NCBI GenBank assembly: GCA_013299105.1
Contig: JAAFJY010000008.1
Location: 124,001-188,000, forward strand
Reading direction: 5' to 3'
Source: Chitinophagales bacterium
GTDB taxonomy: Bacteria; Bacteroidota; Bacteroidia; Chitinophagales; Saprospiraceae
Length of the DNA stretch: 64,000 bases
Shown one piece after another: positions 62,671-64,000 of the stretch. Every line of letters starts with the position of its first letter. The first letter of the stretch is position 1. The notes beneath the pieces were generated by a model that saw only the letters and a program-made list of their open reading frames with translations, searched no databases and was not told the origin of the DNA. The translations under genes and the position numbers were made by a program.

Positions 62671-63357
62671 ATGGAAAATACCAAAATCCTCGTCGTTGAC
62701 GACGAAAGCGACATTCAGGAAATCTTGCGCTACAATCTGGAAAAAGAAGGATTTGTAGTCTTCACCGCATCAAATGGTGAAGAAGGCATCGTCGTTGCAG
62801 AGCGTGAAAAACCAGATTTGATTATTTTGGACATCATGATGCCCAAAATGGACGGAGTGGAAGTTTGCAGGCAATTGCGCAACAAACCTGATTTTGCCAA
62901 AACCATCATCGCCTTTCTCACCGCCCGCGATGAAGACTATTCACAAATTGCGGCCCTTGATGTAGGGGGCGATGATTACATCAACAAACCCATCCGTCCC
63001 AGGGTATTTGTAAGCAGAATTAAAGCCCTTTTGCGGCGTTCCGATCGGAATATGGATGACGAGCAAGAGCAAAGTGCCCTTAAAATTGGCGATTTGATCA
63101 TCGATCGCGAAAAGGTGAGCGTACAGCGCGGCAACGAAATGGTCGAACTGGCCAAGAAAGAATTTGAACTTTTGACCTTGTTGGTTTCCAAACCCGGTAA
63201 AGTCTTTACCCGTGAAGAAATCTTCAACAAGGTGTGGGGTACCGATGTAATTGTCGGCAACCGCACCATTGACGTTCACATCCGAAAATTGAGGGAAAAA
63301 ATTGGCGAGGATTACATCAAAACCATTAAGGGTATCGGCTATAAGTTCGAGTTTTGA
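62671..63357 (+). CDS. PhoB-like response regulator
   Basis: 228 residues. Receiver: ILVVDDESDIQEILRYNLEKEG, phosphoacceptor D54 in LIILDIMMPKMDGVEV, then FLTARDED and DDYINKPI. Winged helix: LAKKEFELLTLLVSKPGKVFTREEIFNKVWG and VGNRTIDVHIRKLREKIG, ending KGIGYKFEF. The sensor kinase gene begins 29 bases downstream. In Bacteroidota such pairs are annotated as PhoB/PhoR, but phosphate control is not shown here. Confidence 0.93.
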   Translation: MENTKILVVDDESDIQEILRYNLEKEGFVVFTASNGEEGIVVAEREKPDLIILDIMMPKMDGVEVCRQLRNKPDFAKTIIAFLTARDEDYSQIAALDVGGDDYINKPIRPRVFVSRIKALLRRSDRNMDDEQEQSALKIGDLIIDREKVSVQRGNEMVELAKKEFELLTLLVSKPGKVFTREEIFNKVWGTDVIVGNRTIDVHIRKLREKIGEDYIKTIKGIGYKFEF

Positions 63358-63386
63358 TCTTACCTTTGCGCGAATCGGCACTCGCT

Positions 63387-64000
63387 ATGTTTAAAAACCT
63401 CACGCCCAGGCAGATTGCCTTGATGGCAGCCATGATCATCACGAGTATCGGCGTGTTGATTTTTTTGTTGATCCAATTTTTCAGTTGGGAGCTTGGCCCT
63501 GAACTTACTTATGGTTTGTGGGTACTGATTTTTTTCAGCATCTCCTACTTTATCATTTATTTTTTCCTACAAAATTACATTTACCGCAAAATCAAACTGA
63601 TTTACAAAACCATCCACCGTGAAAAAGTAGCACCCGCCGAAAAAAGTAAAAAGGTCAACATGGACGCCCAGATTTTTGCCCAAATCAATGAGCAAGTGGA
63701 TGCCTGGGCCGAAGACCAGCAAAGGGAAATTGAAAAATACAAATCCTGGGCCGAATACCGCCGCAATTACCTCGGTGACATTTCCCACGAGCTCAAAACC
63801 CCGATTTTCAACATCCAGGGTTATCTTGATTCGCTGCTTGATGGCGGGCTAGAAGACCCCGAAGTGAACCACGTTTTTCTAAACAAGGCCATCAAAAACG
63901 TGGATCGCCTGCAAACCGTGATTCAAGACCTGGAAACGATCTCCAAACTTGAATCTGGGGTAATGCTCCTCGAAATGGAGTCTTTTGACATCCGTGAATT
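63387..64000 (+). CDS. Sensor histidine kinase, partial (cut by window edge)
   Basis: The ATG at 63387 opens a frame that runs off the right edge (204 complete codons). Two transmembrane segments are visible (IALMAAMIITSIGVLIFLLIQ and YGLWVLIFFSISYFIIYFFLQ) with only a short loop between them, then a charged linker predicted to form a coiled coil (VDAWAEDQQREIEKYKSWAEY), then HisKA with H134 in LGDISHELKTPIFNIQGYL. The ATPase domain lies outside. Its partner is the PhoB-like regulator just upstream. Confidence 0.9.
   Translation, partial: MFKNLTPRQIALMAAMIITSIGVLIFLLIQFFSWELGPELTYGLWVLIFFSISYFIIYFFLQNYIYRKIKLIYKTIHREKVAPAEKSKKVNMDAQIFAQINEQVDAWAEDQQREIEKYKSWAEYRRNYLGDISHELKTPIFNIQGYLDSLLDGGLEDPEVNHVFLNKAIKNVDRLQTVIQDLETISKLESGVMLLEMESFDIRE

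Overview
The window comes from a Bacteroidota chromosome, most likely a Saprospiraceae-type organism (Haliscomenobacter/Lewinella relatives). That taxon is inferred, not shown. The grounds are a PorT-like protein overlapping a menaquinone methyltransferase, a 1502-residue secreted protein with a type IX secretion (T9SS) C-terminal signal, TAnnTTTG promoter boxes, few Shine-Dalgarno sequences, a DUF4296-type lipoprotein, and intergenic space crowded with short repeats. No rRNA, tRNA, CRISPR array or intact transposase was seen.

Layout. 1-3.2 kb (minus strand): a possible peptide locus with two tiny HTH proteins, a double-glycine-leader peptide, a carboxypeptidase-regulatory-domain protein and a truncated membrane protein. 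3.7-6.8 kb: hemL and a two-component pair. 7.1-12.9 kb: a TPR protein, gyrA (minus), then ubiE/menG overlapping porT. 14.0-18.5 kb: the giant T9SS cargo. 18.8-20.4 kb: a membrane protein with a SPOR-like end. 21.6-47.3 kb: a plus-strand catabolic island headed by a TetR regulator. 47.6-64 kb: housekeeping and accessory genes: CvpA, exported superoxide dismutase, sugar-acid dehydratase plus SDR, M16 protease, App1-like phosphatase, quinone oxidoreductase, ribA, a metallophosphoesterase/SDR pair, SixA, a lipoprotein, and a PhoB/PhoR-like pair cut by the window end.

The catabolic island encodes both subunits of a biotin-dependent acyl-CoA carboxylase of the methylcrotonyl/geranyl-CoA type, an FMO, an enoyl-CoA hydratase, an MDR reductase, a beta-keto acid cleavage enzyme (BKACE), a thiolase, a FadB/FadJ-like fusion, two acyl-CoA dehydrogenases, a racemase/CoA-transferase, an amidohydrolase, a cytoplasmic molybdopterin oxidoreductase, a PECR-like reductase, an acyl-CoA synthetase, a frameshifted SDR and an aldehyde dehydrogenase. 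The set resembles the Pseudomonas acyclic terpene utilisation (Atu) genes, but it carries a BKACE, an FMO and a molybdoenzyme and has no visible HMG-CoA-lyase-type gene. Degradation of a methyl-branched or terpenoid acid is the best inference; the substrate cannot be read from sequence.

The non-coding space holds several mobile or repeat families: a ~145-bp imperfect palindrome in five copies, three of them 10-16 bp from start codons; two ~160-bp MITEs with 3-bp target duplications; a 216-bp MITE with 15-bp inverted repeats and a perfect 8-bp target duplication; a palindrome-bounded 157-bp element; and heptamer/octamer tandem repeats placed at gene boundaries, including inside the catabolic operon.
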